Source: Sipunculus nudus (Eukaryota; Annelida; Sipuncula; Golfingiida; Sipunculidae). From it: a stretch of 64,000 nt of DNA. The translations under genes were made by a program, and so were the position numbers. The notes below the pieces were generated by a model. It did not search any database. It had not been told where the DNA came from and saw nothing but the letters and a program-made list of their open reading frames with translations. The stretch covers positions 43,752,456-43,816,455 of the forward strand of contig CM049318.1 of NCBI GenBank assembly GCA_026874595.1, written 5' to 3'. This document shows, piece by piece, positions 24,383 to 34,246 of the stretch. Positions within the stretch are counted from its first letter, which is position 1, and the number at the start of each line of letters is the position of its first letter.

Positions 24383-27300
24383 ATGTGGGGTGCCGGTGTA
24401 AGGAAAAAGCGTTGTTTAGACTCAGACAGTGATAATAGTGTAGCTTCTCCTCCTACTCCCAGGTTTGTGTGTGAAACGTGCGGTGAGACATTTAGTACCA
24501 TACCTGACGGAATGTTACACAGTTGGAGTCATTTACCAAATGCTCCAGACGGTTTTCACAGTTTTATGAAAGCCTATAAGAAAGCTATTTACCAGGAATT
24601 TGGTCCTCGGTACAGTGACCCTGACTTGGCCGCACAAAAAAGTTACTGTCCTCCTGTGAAAAAAGGGCGCAGTCAGGATTCATCCTGCCACACTTATAAT
24701 TTCTCTTTGGCATTTGATCAGGAAATTTCCCCCGATTTAATTCGTGAACATTTGTCGCATATTTACAGGGATATGGGCACAGCTTTCAAAGTCCAAATTG
24801 GAATTGGGAGGGTACTCCAATTTAAATTGAATAAAGACTTTAAGTATTTTCGCGCGGAGCACCCTGTGTCAGAAAAAATTTTAAAAGACGATGAAAATAA
24901 AGATGAAATGCCTCACCGCATCTCAAACCGTCAAGATATCGAGAGTGTCGTTGAGAGTATGTTCGCCAATGACATTCCCGATATGTTGATGACACGCGAT
25001 GATACCGCATGGGAATTGATAGCCCCGGTTAACGTTCGGTATTACACGTTTGATTTAGGATATAATTTAGGTCATTTGAATACAGATCAATTAAATTACC
25101 CGCCGAACTTTTACAGTCCCGTTCAATATTCACAAATTCTAAAGTCAAACAGAAAACAGTTACTGATAACCTCTGTTTTTTCCGTGCACTGGCCGCTTGT
25201 CACATCCGAAAACATACAAAAGGTGCATTGGGGAATAAATCTTTTGAAATTGAAAAAGTCGCCAAAAAATTATTTGTGTGGTGGGAGAAAAGGGAAGACA
25301 GAAAATGGGAGGGTGTAAATATTTTAGGGTGTAGGGAAACTGTGTTTCATCCAGCACACTCGGCTATACCCGTGAATGTTTTGGTAGATGTATTTCCGGG
25401 GATTCAGTTGTCAGATTTTCCTTTGTTAGAAGAAATATTTCAAATTAATATTGATGATTACCGACGTGAAATTTTGGACCCCAATACCAATAAAACACTT
25501 CGTACAAAGCACACTTTGCAAGCCGTACATGTATATAAAGGTCTCACTTCTTATCCTAATAGTTTAAAGTTAGATTTATACTGTAAAGGTGAACAATTGA
25601 CAGAGGATTGTGTAATTCAGGGACATTTGTCTTGGATTTGTAAATTTGATGGTCACGTAGGTTCATATAAATGTTGCGTATGCGGCAGACATTTCAGCCA
25701 ACCTGGTAATTTATCACGTCATGAGTCTCACTGTGACGGGGATCTATGTCCCAAGTATAAGTTTGTGGGAGGGTTCAATAAGTTATATGATACTATATGG
25801 GACAAACTTTTAACCTATGGGGTGGGTGTGGAATCTGGCGAGAAAATGTACAAAGATTTTATTGTTTATGACTTTGAATCTATATTGGAAACAGACCACG
25901 ACATGACCGACACGGACAAGACGCGATACACATCCGTGCACCGCCCAGTTTCTTTCAGTGTGACCTCTACACTGGACGATGAGGTAGTGCACGTTTGTGA
26001 CACGGACCCAGAACGTTTAATTGCAAAGTTCATTCAGACCTTAATGAATATACGGAAGGGGTTAAAAAAACGCATTGAACGTAAATTTTATTATGATACA
26101 GCAGCCATGAAAACCAGAGCTGAAAATGCTACGGTTAAAATTCAGGAATGTTATAAATTGAGGGAAGAACAAGGAGGTAGATTGAAGGGGGATATGATTT
26201 TGTATGCTAAGCGTGGGGAGCAGTGGAATAAACACGTATGGAAAACGTTTGGTTCTTTCAGGAATTATAAATCTGAGATACCTGTTTTAGGTTATAATTC
26301 CTCAAAATATGATTTTAACCTTACCAAGACCTATTTGTTGCCTGGTTTACATAAATTATTGCAGGAAGAAGGTGAAATTGATCGGGATTTAGAAACTATC
26401 AAGCAGGGTAGTGCCTATACAAAAGTTACAGTTCCAGGTCTTTTCCGTTTCTTAGATATGTATAAATTCCAATCAACGGGTACTAGTTTAGCTAAATTCA
26501 TGAAGGCCCATGGGGTCAAAGAGGAAAAAGGTTTTTATCGGAGCTCTTGAAATCAAAGCTCGCGTCCCCGAACATTTGGAGCACTACTTCGGTGAGATGT
26601 ATCCCTTTTTTATGACGGTAGACATAGAAGCGAAACATGTGGGAGAACACATGTTCCGTTACATGGAAAAGAACAATTATCCCACCAACACTAAAACTCG
26701 TTCGTTGGTGGGCGGTATGAAAGTGGACAAAGTCTTGCTATCTTCTGATTATCTGAGGTGGTTGATGGGAAAGGGTGTGATGGTGGAGTATGTGTATCAG
26801 GCCTAAGAATGGGTGGGTGACAAAATACTTAAAACATTTGTAGACAGTGTAGCGTCGGCTAGACGAGAGGCGGCCGCCGACCCGGACAAGCAGTGTGAAG
26901 CCAACACTCAAAAGCTGATCATAAACGCAGCGTACGGGGCCACCCTTATGAACAAGCGCAAACACCGCAAAATCGAATATGTCCAGGGGGATGCCAGTGT
27001 GAATGAGATGCACAACGACGCACGTTTCCGCCAGTCGTGTGTCGTGGCAGATGAGAAAAAAGACCCGTTGACGGGACAGGTCGAGCGTGAAAGGATGTAT
27101 GAAGTCGAAATGGCTCCCCATTCTTTACCTTTTGATGTACCTAAACAGTTGGGATTTTTTATTTTGCAAACAGCCAAATTGCGTATGCTTCAATTTTATT
27201 ATGATTGTGTTGATAAATATTTGGGTCGGGACAAGTTTGAACTGGGGGAAATGGACACTGATTCATTGTATTTTTCTGTGGGTTTTGATTTACATCCCGA

Positions 27301-28015
27301 TTTTGATTAGTGTCGACCCAACACGTGGCTTGACATATTTAGCAGTTGGCACCCTCTTTTGTCACAGGTTAAACCTGAATTACAATGTGAATTTAAATCT
27401 CATTTATTTCAGCATTGCTTTGATGATTGGGAACCTGATTTCAATGTTGTATTTTTCCCACGTCAGTGTTGTCAGAAGCATTACGAATATGATCAGAAAA
27501 CACCAGGCCTGTTTAAATTGGAATGTGTTGGAGACCGCTTAATTGCTCTGTGTTCTAAGTCTTATTGTTTGCATGTGTCGGGTGGGCTACAGAAAAGTGC
27601 CTTGAAAGGGGTGAATAAACATTTAGTAAAATCTGCTTGGGACACCATGAAAGAAACATTACAAACTGGAATGGGTAAAAATGTCAAGAACAAAGGTATT
27701 AAAATGGTAAACGGTAGAATGGTGACATATGAACAAGAGAAAAAAGGGTTTTCTTATCTGTATAAAAAGCGGGTCGTGTGTGAAGACGGCATTCACACCG
27801 AACCTTTAAATATAACTTTGAAACCAGCTCTCAAGAATTATACTTTGATACAACCTAGAGGTAAAGTGGTAAAACCAAAAGTAAAAACAGTCACAGTACA
27901 AAGTAAAGATATACTTAGAAAGAGGTTAGAAATTTCTCATTTTGGTGGGTTTACACAAGAAGAATCAGATGATGTTAGGAGGAAAATGGGATTATTAGGG
28001 GATGATGATGCATAA
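24383..28015 (+). pseudogene. polB: Protein-primed family B DNA polymerase, broken
   Basis: This replicates the linear genome in Polintons and adintoviruses. The N-terminal part has a C2H2-like finger (FVCETCGETF), then a Polinton-type N-domain running to the conserved CFFRALA. A second finger follows (CCVCGRHFSQ). Exo I is FIVYDFES and Exo II is GYNSSKYDF; motif B is INAAYG and motif C is MDTDSLYF. Lesions: a frameshift at about 25,150-25,180; a frame change with probable deletion at about 26,540 that removes the stretch expected to hold motif A (D-x-x-SLYP-like); and in-frame stops at 26,804-26,806 and 27,308-27,310. The C-terminal thumb reads openly to 28,015. It cannot make a full-length enzyme. 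Confidence 0.85.
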
Positions 28016-28093
28016 AGGGGATAGGGATGGGTATGAAGACGATGATGATGATTATCATAACGATGATCGATATATATATATTGTAACTATATG

Positions 28094-28202
28094 AGTGTAA
28101 CAGTCAAATAGACAGGATGTTTTTGTTTTATTTTGTACATCAAACTGTGCATATTTTCCATATTGTACTGTTAGGCAGTAAATTTCAACTGTAAACAAGA
28201 GT

Positions 28203-28253
<51 letters not shown>

Positions 28254-28390
28254 AAAAACAAGTGTTACAGTCAAATGAATGGTACATGTTTTTTTATTTT
28301 GTACACTTAAACTGTGCATATTTTCCATACTGTACTGTTAAGCAGACCTTATTAAACGTTATCGTCTAGTTCAACTGTAAACAAGAGTTC
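28094..28390 (+). repeat. Duplicated ~120-bp block upstream of the ATPase gene
   Basis: A block starting gtgtaacagtcaaat, with aaactgtgcatattttccata, (c/t)gtactgtta(g/a)gcag and ending ttcaactgtaaacaagagtt, occurs at about 28,094-28,206 and again at 28,261-28,390. A TA microsatellite (28,204-28,248) separates the copies. The second copy ends 17 bp before the ATPase ATG, so it probably carries its promoter and leader. Confidence 0.7.
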
Positions 28391-28406
28391 GTGTTTTTTC
28401 CTCAAC

Positions 28407-29186
28407 ATGGTTGAACCAATAGAAAATATGGTGAATGTGATGAAGCGTGATGAGGAAGAATATGAAACAGAGGAGATTAAACGAATGGTTGAAAGGATAA
28501 TGAATGACGCTGGGCTGAGGAAAGAGTTGTTGGAATGTGTGAAATCCGTTCAAACCTATGGGTCTGAAAACGATTATAGGTTTAACCACCCCTGCAACCA
28601 CATGATCGTAGGTCCCTCTGGTGCTGGTAAGACCACTTTAGTGAAAAATGTTTTGGATATTGGTTGGTTTAAAGAGCCTATGGAGCAAGTCATCCTTTTG
28701 TATAATAATGAACAACCCATATATGATCAGATGAAAATTGATGAGAAATTGAAAGGTCTGACTTTACAAAACGAAGAGTTGTTGAAAAAACTTCTTAACC
28801 ATACAGAATTCAGTGACGGTGTTAACCCTAAAAGGACTTTGATCATAGTCGATGATTTAATGAACGAAGTGAATTCTTTCCCTTTTATGTCTGATTTGTT
28901 TCTACGTACGGGACATCATTCTAATTATACTGTTTTTATGTTGACACAAAATTTATACGGACATGGGAAACAAGGAAGGAGCATACGTTTGAATGCTCAT
29001 TATTATCATTTATTCAAAAATCCTGTAGACACGCGTCAGTATAAGATGTTAGGAGCCCAAATGAATATGAAAGATAAGTTTGATAAAGCTATATCCGAGT
29101 TGGGCCCCAATGTATTTTTCACTGTCAATACCACTCAAAATTCTAATGGTCATATCACGTTCGGTATACCCCCACAAAGGTACTAA
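28407..29186 (+). CDS. FtsK/HerA-type genome-packaging ATPase
   Basis: The intact frame encodes 259 aa, matching the usual size of Polinton and adintovirus packaging ATPases. It pumps DNA into the preformed capsid. Walker A is GPSGAGKTT at residues 69-77. Walker B is TLIIVDD at about 144-150. A sensor-like LTQNLYGHGKQGRSIR stretch follows at about 179-194, typical of this A32-like group. No frame damage is seen, in contrast with the polymerase just upstream. A duplicated block precedes it. Confidence 0.9.
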   Translation: MVEPIENMVNVMKRDEEEYETEEIKRMVERIMNDAGLRKELLECVKSVQTYGSENDYRFNHPCNHMIVGPSGAGKTTLVKNVLDIGWFKEPMEQVILLYNNEQPIYDQMKIDEKLKGLTLQNEELLKKLLNHTEFSDGVNPKRTLIIVDDLMNEVNSFPFMSDLFLRTGHHSNYTVFMLTQNLYGHGKQGRSIRLNAHYYHLFKNPVDTRQYKMLGAQMNMKDKFDKAISELGPNVFFTVNTTQNSNGHITFGIPPQRY

Positions 29187-29254
29187 AGTAGTACTAAATG
29201 CTGTGGCTTACATCGAGTAAACATCTGAGATTGAGTAAAGCCTTTTTAGCAACC

Positions 29255-29881
29255 ATGTCCTTCGTAGAAACGTACGTGAAAGAATACATGCCTTACAGTT
29301 CGTACGCCTCTCGTATATTACAAGGGGTGGACGAAAAGGGTAATGTACACAAAAGAAAGATACGTAAAGTAGCGGCTGGGGCTGGTACGGAATTTCTCGA
29401 TTCTTTTACCTGGGAAGCCGAAAAAATATTGTATGAAGAATATCCCATGACCCCTAAAGAGAAACGAAAATTCACCCGTGTAAAAAAACATTTAGTAAAT
29501 ATGGGATCGAGAGGAGCTAGTAAAGCCAAACGCCGTGTAACGGCGAAGAAATACATAGCCGAAATGGGACCAAAAATATTAAAGTTTGTGGACAGTAAAG
29601 TACCCTTAGTGGACGTTCCTTTTTTTACTCCTAAAACCAACGCCGCCCTTAAGAAATCTAGGGAGAAAACCCTTAAGAAAAAAGAGCCCGTAACACCTGA
29701 GAGTGAGGAAGAGATCACGGACGAGGAGCAAGATGACGCAGACGACTATCCCAGCTACAGTGATGAAGAAGCTGGAGGAGGTGTTGACTCGCCTGTCGGA
29801 GCAAGCTCCGATTCCGGACCCGGTGACGCAGCAGTACAATCAGAACAAACAGAAAATGACGAAATTGATAGAGAAAACTAA
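29255..29881 (+). CDS. Basic/acidic hypothetical viral protein, 208 aa
   Basis: The start MSFVETYVKEYMP at 29,255 is preferred over an upstream codon because it lies after a short leader and is followed by conserved-looking sequence. The N-terminal two thirds are lysine-rich (RKIRKVAAG, KRKFTRVKK, KAKRRVTAKK). The C-terminal third is a Glu/Asp/Ser-rich tail. This layout suits a DNA-associated or core protein cleaved by the viral protease (inference). The next gene overlaps its last 149 bases in another frame. Confidence 0.55.
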   Translation: MSFVETYVKEYMPYSSYASRILQGVDEKGNVHKRKIRKVAAGAGTEFLDSFTWEAEKILYEEYPMTPKEKRKFTRVKKHLVNMGSRGASKAKRRVTAKKYIAEMGPKILKFVDSKVPLVDVPFFTPKTNAALKKSREKTLKKKEPVTPESEEEITDEEQDDADDYPSYSDEEAGGGVDSPVGASSDSGPGDAAVQSEQTENDEIDREN

Positions 29882-30260
29882 AAACCCGAAAGCCATTACC
29901 AGTCGTATTCAACTCATGCAACTTATGCAAGACAACGCTAAACTATACAGACAGCATCACGGTAGTATGAACCCGTACGCAGCTTCTGGAGTCAGCACTA
30001 GCCCTTCACCAGCACTGACTCGCAGTGGTTTGCGCATACCGAACACTACTGGGGCTAGTCCTTATTTGCCTACACCGCGCAGAAGAATATCCCCCAGGTC
30101 TCCTGAAGATACGGATGTTTATGCCCCACCCATTATGTACACGGAAGATCAAGACGAGTTTCAGACACCCCGCAGTAGTAGGGATAGCATGAGAAGGAGA
30201 AGGAGAAGAAGGCAACGAGAAACTTCTGGCATAGGCCGTTCTCTGTCGGACGGTGATTAG
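29733..30260 (+). CDS. Hypothetical viral protein, 175 aa, overlapping frame
   Basis: The frame opens at ATG 29,733 inside the previous gene. Residues up to about 60 are Gln/Lys-rich with helix-like heptads; a Pro/Ser-rich middle follows. The end has a run of Arg (RRRRRRRRQRE). The overlap with the acidic tail of the previous protein suggests overprinting. No family is recognised; it is probably a structural or core protein. Confidence 0.5.
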   Translation: MTQTTIPATVMKKLEEVLTRLSEQAPIPDPVTQQYNQNKQKMTKLIEKTKNPKAITSRIQLMQLMQDNAKLYRQHHGSMNPYAASGVSTSPSPALTRSGLRIPNTTGASPYLPTPRRRISPRSPEDTDVYAPPIMYTEDQDEFQTPRSSRDSMRRRRRRRQRETSGIGRSLSDGD

Positions 30261-30383
30261 ACGGACATTTTCGTGGACTTGATAAACAGGCGTGACAGGA
30301 GATCGCTACAAAATGTGATCAACGGGTTACACGATAGGTTAGGTGAAGTGTTGGCCTCTAGTGCCGGTACACCCCTATGAACC

Positions 30384-30875
30384 ATGAAAAGGCGTTTAGA
30401 GAAGAAAAGGGTCATTCCTGCCCAACCCCAATCTAAGAAAAGGAAAAAATCTCCGGAAGAACAGAAAAGGTATGATATTCTGTACGATGTGGCTAAACAT
30501 CCTGATACGGCTTTCACCGGCAACAAGAAAAGAATCCTAGAGAAATTACAGGCCATATACTCCGGGAAAAGTAAAAAAGAGAGGTTGAAACATGCGGAAA
30601 ATTATCTCATTCAACAAAAATCTTTCATGTTACACGCGCCAGCCCCTGCGGGTAAAGGTAAGTTTGAGCGCATGCGCACAGTGGTGGGTGGCGTCGACGA
30701 GCAATGGCAATCAGATCTGATAGATATGAGACAGCACACTAGAAACAACAAAGGTTACACATTCATTTTAAATTGTATAGATGTGTTTTCTAGGATGATT
30801 TTTACACGCCCTTTAAAAACAAAGGTGACGTGGGGGAAGGGTGGCACGTATTACAGTACCCTGCTTCCAACATGA
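30384..30875 (+). pseudogene. Retroviral-type (rve) integrase, truncated in the catalytic core
   Basis: Polintons use this enzyme to join their ends to host DNA. The frame starts MKRRLEKKR with a basic N-terminus. The core opens with QWQSDLIDM, which carries the first catalytic Asp, and continues through the GYTFILNCIDVFSR strand typical of Polinton integrases. Just after PLKTK, at about 30,820-30,835, the similarity ends, and the sequence passes into the leader of the next gene. The second Asp, the Glu and any C-terminal domain are absent. A deletion is the simplest explanation, so it is inactive. Confidence 0.85.
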
Positions 30876-31786
30876 AAATCTATACCTGTTATGCTTCAGA
30901 CCCTGTGCGTATTCGAATACCTTTCAAAGAAACACCTGACAGTGGGTTCAAATGGTTGTTAGTCCAATATATGAGTTGGGCGTTTAGTGCAGGTCTTTGG
31001 GAGCAAACACCCAAACATCCTTTCCTGACATTGGGTAGAGGTTTACCTGGCGGTATGTGGTGTAAAATCGGTAGAATACGGTTTCGTCTGAGCATGACAC
31101 CTGGCGGGCACAATATCTCCGAGTACGATTACGCCACTCATATATCCCCCGTGCCAGGGTTTAATACCTCCCCTGACAACACCGACGCTCCTCACCACGC
31201 TTCCTATATGGTGATAAATGCGGACGAAAACATGATAAACCTTTTGGGTCTGGTGACACTTTTTCGACTGTTACAGTTGTACGAAGATCGAGGTGCTGTA
31301 GAATGGTACCTCAAGATACACGTACCCAGTGTCCTGCGCATCAGAGAGGGTGACGGTGTGTGGACTTCTCAGAAAGTGTGGGACGAGATGTTTTTGCGGC
31401 ACCAGGTGAACGCTACCACCCAGTCGGGACAGTTGGTGGAACAAAGTTTAGACTCTGCACGCGTGATGAACCTGAACCAGTTCGGGAACAAGATTCATGG
31501 ACCTAATAAGCAAGGCTATTATTTTGTGGATATTTTGCGCCCGGATTTCCATGTGCCAGAAGGTTACGACGTTCAAGATTCCTCTGAAATCGTACACAGC
31601 CAAGTGTTTGACGTACGCTACATCGAAAGCAGAAATTTCGATCACAGGTGGATGAGGGTAAAATTGCACAGAGGTTTAGCTGGCGAAGAAAGCGAAGACA
31701 CCTTGCGGTTGTTTGCTTCCCCTTCTGTGCTCCGAGCGGTAGGCGCGGATTCCAGGGACAACGTGGTAAACATGAATTTTTTTTAA
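30872..31786 (+). CDS. Hypothetical viral protein, 304 aa (capsid-region gene)
   Basis: The start MKIYTCYASDPV is chosen because the frame upstream belongs to the damaged integrase junction. It is an intact frame rich in aromatic residues and beta-strand-like segments, with no zinc motif or membrane helix. It lies between the integrase and penton-like genes, where structural genes cluster. The ending VVNMNFF is close to the next ATG (36 bp). I do not recognise a family; a virion protein is plausible. Confidence 0.55.
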   Translation: MKIYTCYASDPVRIRIPFKETPDSGFKWLLVQYMSWAFSAGLWEQTPKHPFLTLGRGLPGGMWCKIGRIRFRLSMTPGGHNISEYDYATHISPVPGFNTSPDNTDAPHHASYMVINADENMINLLGLVTLFRLLQLYEDRGAVEWYLKIHVPSVLRIREGDGVWTSQKVWDEMFLRHQVNATTQSGQLVEQSLDSARVMNLNQFGNKIHGPNKQGYYFVDILRPDFHVPEGYDVQDSSEIVHSQVFDVRYIESRNFDHRWMRVKLHRGLAGEESEDTLRLFASPSVLRAVGADSRDNVVNMNFF

Positions 31787-31821
31787 ACTTAGAATACAAA
31801 CCCCTGCGCCCTCAACGCGAT

Positions 31822-32679
31822 ATGCGTAATATGACATTTAAGGTGGAAACTTTGTCGGGGGACCCGTACCCTTTTCACGACGGATCCCGCACCTTAATTC
31901 AAACCCACATACGCCCCAGAAAAAGAAAGAGGGAAGATTATTTTGTTTTGAATTGCTTGGTGCAGGAAGAAACGAAACTGTCTAAACCTAAAACGTTTGA
32001 GTTCATTGACCAGTGGGAAGTGGGATTGAACACGTTGACCTTGCCCGACAATTTTTATAACTTTCTCACAGATGAAATGAAGGTTTCTGTGTGGGACACC
32101 CAACAGGAACACCCCGTCCTCATCGAAACCTTAAACTTTCCTGAGGGGCGGTACAGCAACGTATCCTGTGTCTCCTATTTGAACAAATGGCTGAAAACAA
32201 GCACTGTGGGCAACAACGGTTGCAAAGCGGAACTAAATGCCAGTGGTCGTTTGGAACTGCGGTTCACGAAATCCAACACGCGTCAGCTCAGGTTTAACGA
32301 AGAACTCTCCCAAGTGTTAGGGTTCCCACAATTCTTTGTGACCACAAGCGAGAGGGATTACACCTCTCAGGAAATCGTAAACACATTGAGAGGTTTTGAA
32401 ACTTTGTTCGTGTACGAGCAAAGCATTCTAAAGGAACAGATGGTAGGCAACACGTTCAGTCGTCTTTTAAAGGCAGTCGTTCCTTCCAGCGCACAACAGG
32501 TCGGTACGGTATGGTTGTATTTCCAAGTACCAAATGTGACGTTTGTTCCAATCATTTCGATTGACAAACTGACCAGCCTTAATTTGCAAATCCGTGACGC
32601 GTTGGGACGTTTGCTGGTGTTCCCACCTCTTTCCGCATTGAAATCGACCGCCTCTTTAATATTTCAACTCAAGGGATGA
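31822..32679 (+). CDS. Penton-like minor capsid protein (single jelly roll), 285 aa
   Basis: Polinton minor capsid proteins form the capsid vertices. The frame shows their ordered signatures: an EVGLNTLTLPDNFYNF strand, FPEGRYSNVSCVSYLNKWL, LRFNEELSQVLGF, FETLFVYEQSILKEQMVGN, then LLKAVVPSS and a C-terminal strand with IRDALGRLLVF. The length is within the family range. The start MRNMTFKVE at 31,822 is the first ATG after the preceding stop. The frame is intact. It is followed four bases later by a smaller protein with a similar C-terminal strand pattern. Confidence 0.8.
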   Translation: MRNMTFKVETLSGDPYPFHDGSRTLIQTHIRPRKRKREDYFVLNCLVQEETKLSKPKTFEFIDQWEVGLNTLTLPDNFYNFLTDEMKVSVWDTQQEHPVLIETLNFPEGRYSNVSCVSYLNKWLKTSTVGNNGCKAELNASGRLELRFTKSNTRQLRFNEELSQVLGFPQFFVTTSERDYTSQEIVNTLRGFETLFVYEQSILKEQMVGNTFSRLLKAVVPSSAQQVGTVWLYFQVPNVTFVPIISIDKLTSLNLQIRDALGRLLVFPPLSALKSTASLIFQLKG

Positions 32680-32683
32680 AAGC

Positions 32684-33109
32684 ATGGCCTCAGTCGTTAC
32701 TGTGTACAGTTCGGTAGAGGCTGACGACGCCCTTAATAGTTTCCGTTTTAAATTTCCTATGCCTGTAGAAGCTCCAAACCATTGGGAACTGGAACTTTTA
32801 CAATTCGTAGCAGGACGTATCACGTGGCTGGAAGGTACACAAAACGTGGTGTACGTACGAGTTCCTGAGATGGGAGATAACCCACAACCGTCCGTAACCA
32901 TGCGGGATGTGTTGAATTACGTGTGCCTGCCCCGTGAAACCGATGAGCCAATGTACAACATTGAAATCGTACAACCTGTGGCCAAAAAATTAGCACCCAC
33001 ATGTTTAACACAACTCCACTTCAAACTCGTGGACAAGGACGGTTTTCTAATCCCCACAACAGCAGGTTCCCCAGCCACCATGCTGGTAGTGAGACTCACA
33101 CCTTTTTGA
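32684..33109 (+). CDS. Small penton-related or spike-like protein, 141 aa
   Basis: It starts MASVVTVYSS four bases after the penton-like stop. The C-terminal strand block TQLHFKLVDKDGFLIP followed by a Gly/Ala-Ser-Pro turn resembles the last strands of the penton-like protein, so it may be a second single-jelly-roll or vertex protein. The similarity is weak and judged by eye. The frame is intact. Its transcription is probably shared with the penton-like gene. Confidence 0.5.
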   Translation: MASVVTVYSSVEADDALNSFRFKFPMPVEAPNHWELELLQFVAGRITWLEGTQNVVYVRVPEMGDNPQPSVTMRDVLNYVCLPRETDEPMYNIEIVQPVAKKLAPTCLTQLHFKLVDKDGFLIPTTAGSPATMLVVRLTPF

Positions 33110-33179
33110 GAACCAAACATGACCAGAACACAGCCACATGAAAGCAGTTTTCACCAAAGTATTGACAAAAATATATATA

Positions 33180-33728
33180 ATGGAATATATCACGAAATGT
33201 CAGCAACGACCTAGCAAGCGCTCTGGCCCAGCTCTTCCCGGAGGGAAGAGGGGGCGAGGCAAACGTATCAGGAAAGGTACAAAAGCAGAATGTCTCTTGA
33301 TGACTACCAGGGCCCCGTACGCCGACAAATTGCCACAGCTGTTGCACAAATCCTCCGGCATGGTGAAAAAATTAGCTGACGAAATTAAAAACATGGAAAC
33401 TGTATCCGACATGATGTCCGTACTGACATTGCGCCCAGAACTGAACCAGTTGTTTGCGACAGAATTTGCCAAGTGTCGCGTGATGGAACTGCTGAGTAAA
33501 ATGCGAAAAATCAGCAAACAGGAAGATTTGAAGAAATTGCGTGACGAGTTGCTGAACGAACAGGACGCCTTTTTCCGCGCCGTGCTGTGTGACGGAGAAG
33601 AACTGGAAGCCCGTATGAAGGAATTGTATTCTTCAGCGGATGACACGGAAGAAGACACGGAGGAAGACAAGCAGGCTCGCCAAGACATTGATACCATAAA
33701 TGGAGGAGGACAGCAGGACAAAAATTGA
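33180..33728 (+). CDS. Hypothetical viral protein with helical centre, 182 aa
   Basis: The start MEYITKCQQR at 33,180 sits right after an AT-rich atatatataatgg context; another in-frame ATG lies at 33,138. The N-terminus is strongly basic (KRGRGKRIRKG). The middle looks helical with leucine spacing suited to a coiled coil (MSVLTLRPELNQLFATEF, KKLRDELLNEQ). The C-terminus is acidic (DDTEEDTEEDK). It may be a capsid-core linking protein (inference). Confidence 0.5.
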   Translation: MEYITKCQQRPSKRSGPALPGGKRGRGKRIRKGTKAECLLMTTRAPYADKLPQLLHKSSGMVKKLADEIKNMETVSDMMSVLTLRPELNQLFATEFAKCRVMELLSKMRKISKQEDLKKLRDELLNEQDAFFRAVLCDGEELEARMKELYSSADDTEEDTEEDKQARQDIDTINGGGQQDKN

Positions 33729-33778
33729 CCATAAACCATCTGTAGGATCTGACATGAGGGGATAAATATACTTACATA

Positions 33779-34192
33779 ATGCCTTTCGGTTTCCCGAGGA
33801 GTCATTATTATTCAAAGGGGGTGGGGAAAAGCAGTTTCCCCACAAGGTACCCCGGTACCGTGGCGATGGTACAAAACATGAACCTCGCTGTCGCAAAAGA
33901 CAACGTGAAATACCAACAGGAGAGCAATGTGGCTCAAGCGGAAGCAGCCGGTGGCAAATTAACAAACGCTACCGTGACGCGTAAAGTGATAGACGCTCAC
34001 GCGCGTACGTCCCGCACATTTAACAAGTCTTCAGGTGGGAGGAGAACCACGGAGACAGTTATGGATAAAAGACAACCCGCCACCAAAAACCCTAGCCAAA
34101 CCGGGGTGGTACAGCCTACCATGGACCATATACCTATACGTAAAAAATTAAAGAAAAGAAAACCGAGAAAACAAAAGACTATATTTTATTAA
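33779..34192 (+). CDS. Basic hypothetical viral protein, 137 aa
   Basis: It starts MPFGFPRSHYY after an AT-rich leader. It is rich in Thr, Lys and Arg, has a helical Ala/Gln stretch in its middle, and ends in a lysine/arginine cluster. No known domain is seen. Its small size, basic charge and place among structural genes suggest a DNA-core protein. The frame is intact. Confidence 0.5.
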   Translation: MPFGFPRSHYYSKGVGKSSFPTRYPGTVAMVQNMNLAVAKDNVKYQQESNVAQAEAAGGKLTNATVTRKVIDAHARTSRTFNKSSGGRRTTETVMDKRQPATKNPSQTGVVQPTMDHIPIRKKLKKRKPRKQKTIFY

Positions 34193-34246
34193 CCTACTTA
34201 TACAAAAAGTGTCTGTTTTTACAATGCCATCATCCAATTAAACAAC

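Noticed and set aside
33200-33805. 201-aa open frame on the minus strand
   Set aside because: It is the antisense shadow of the 182-aa plus-strand protein, with Ser-rich composition typical of antisense frames.
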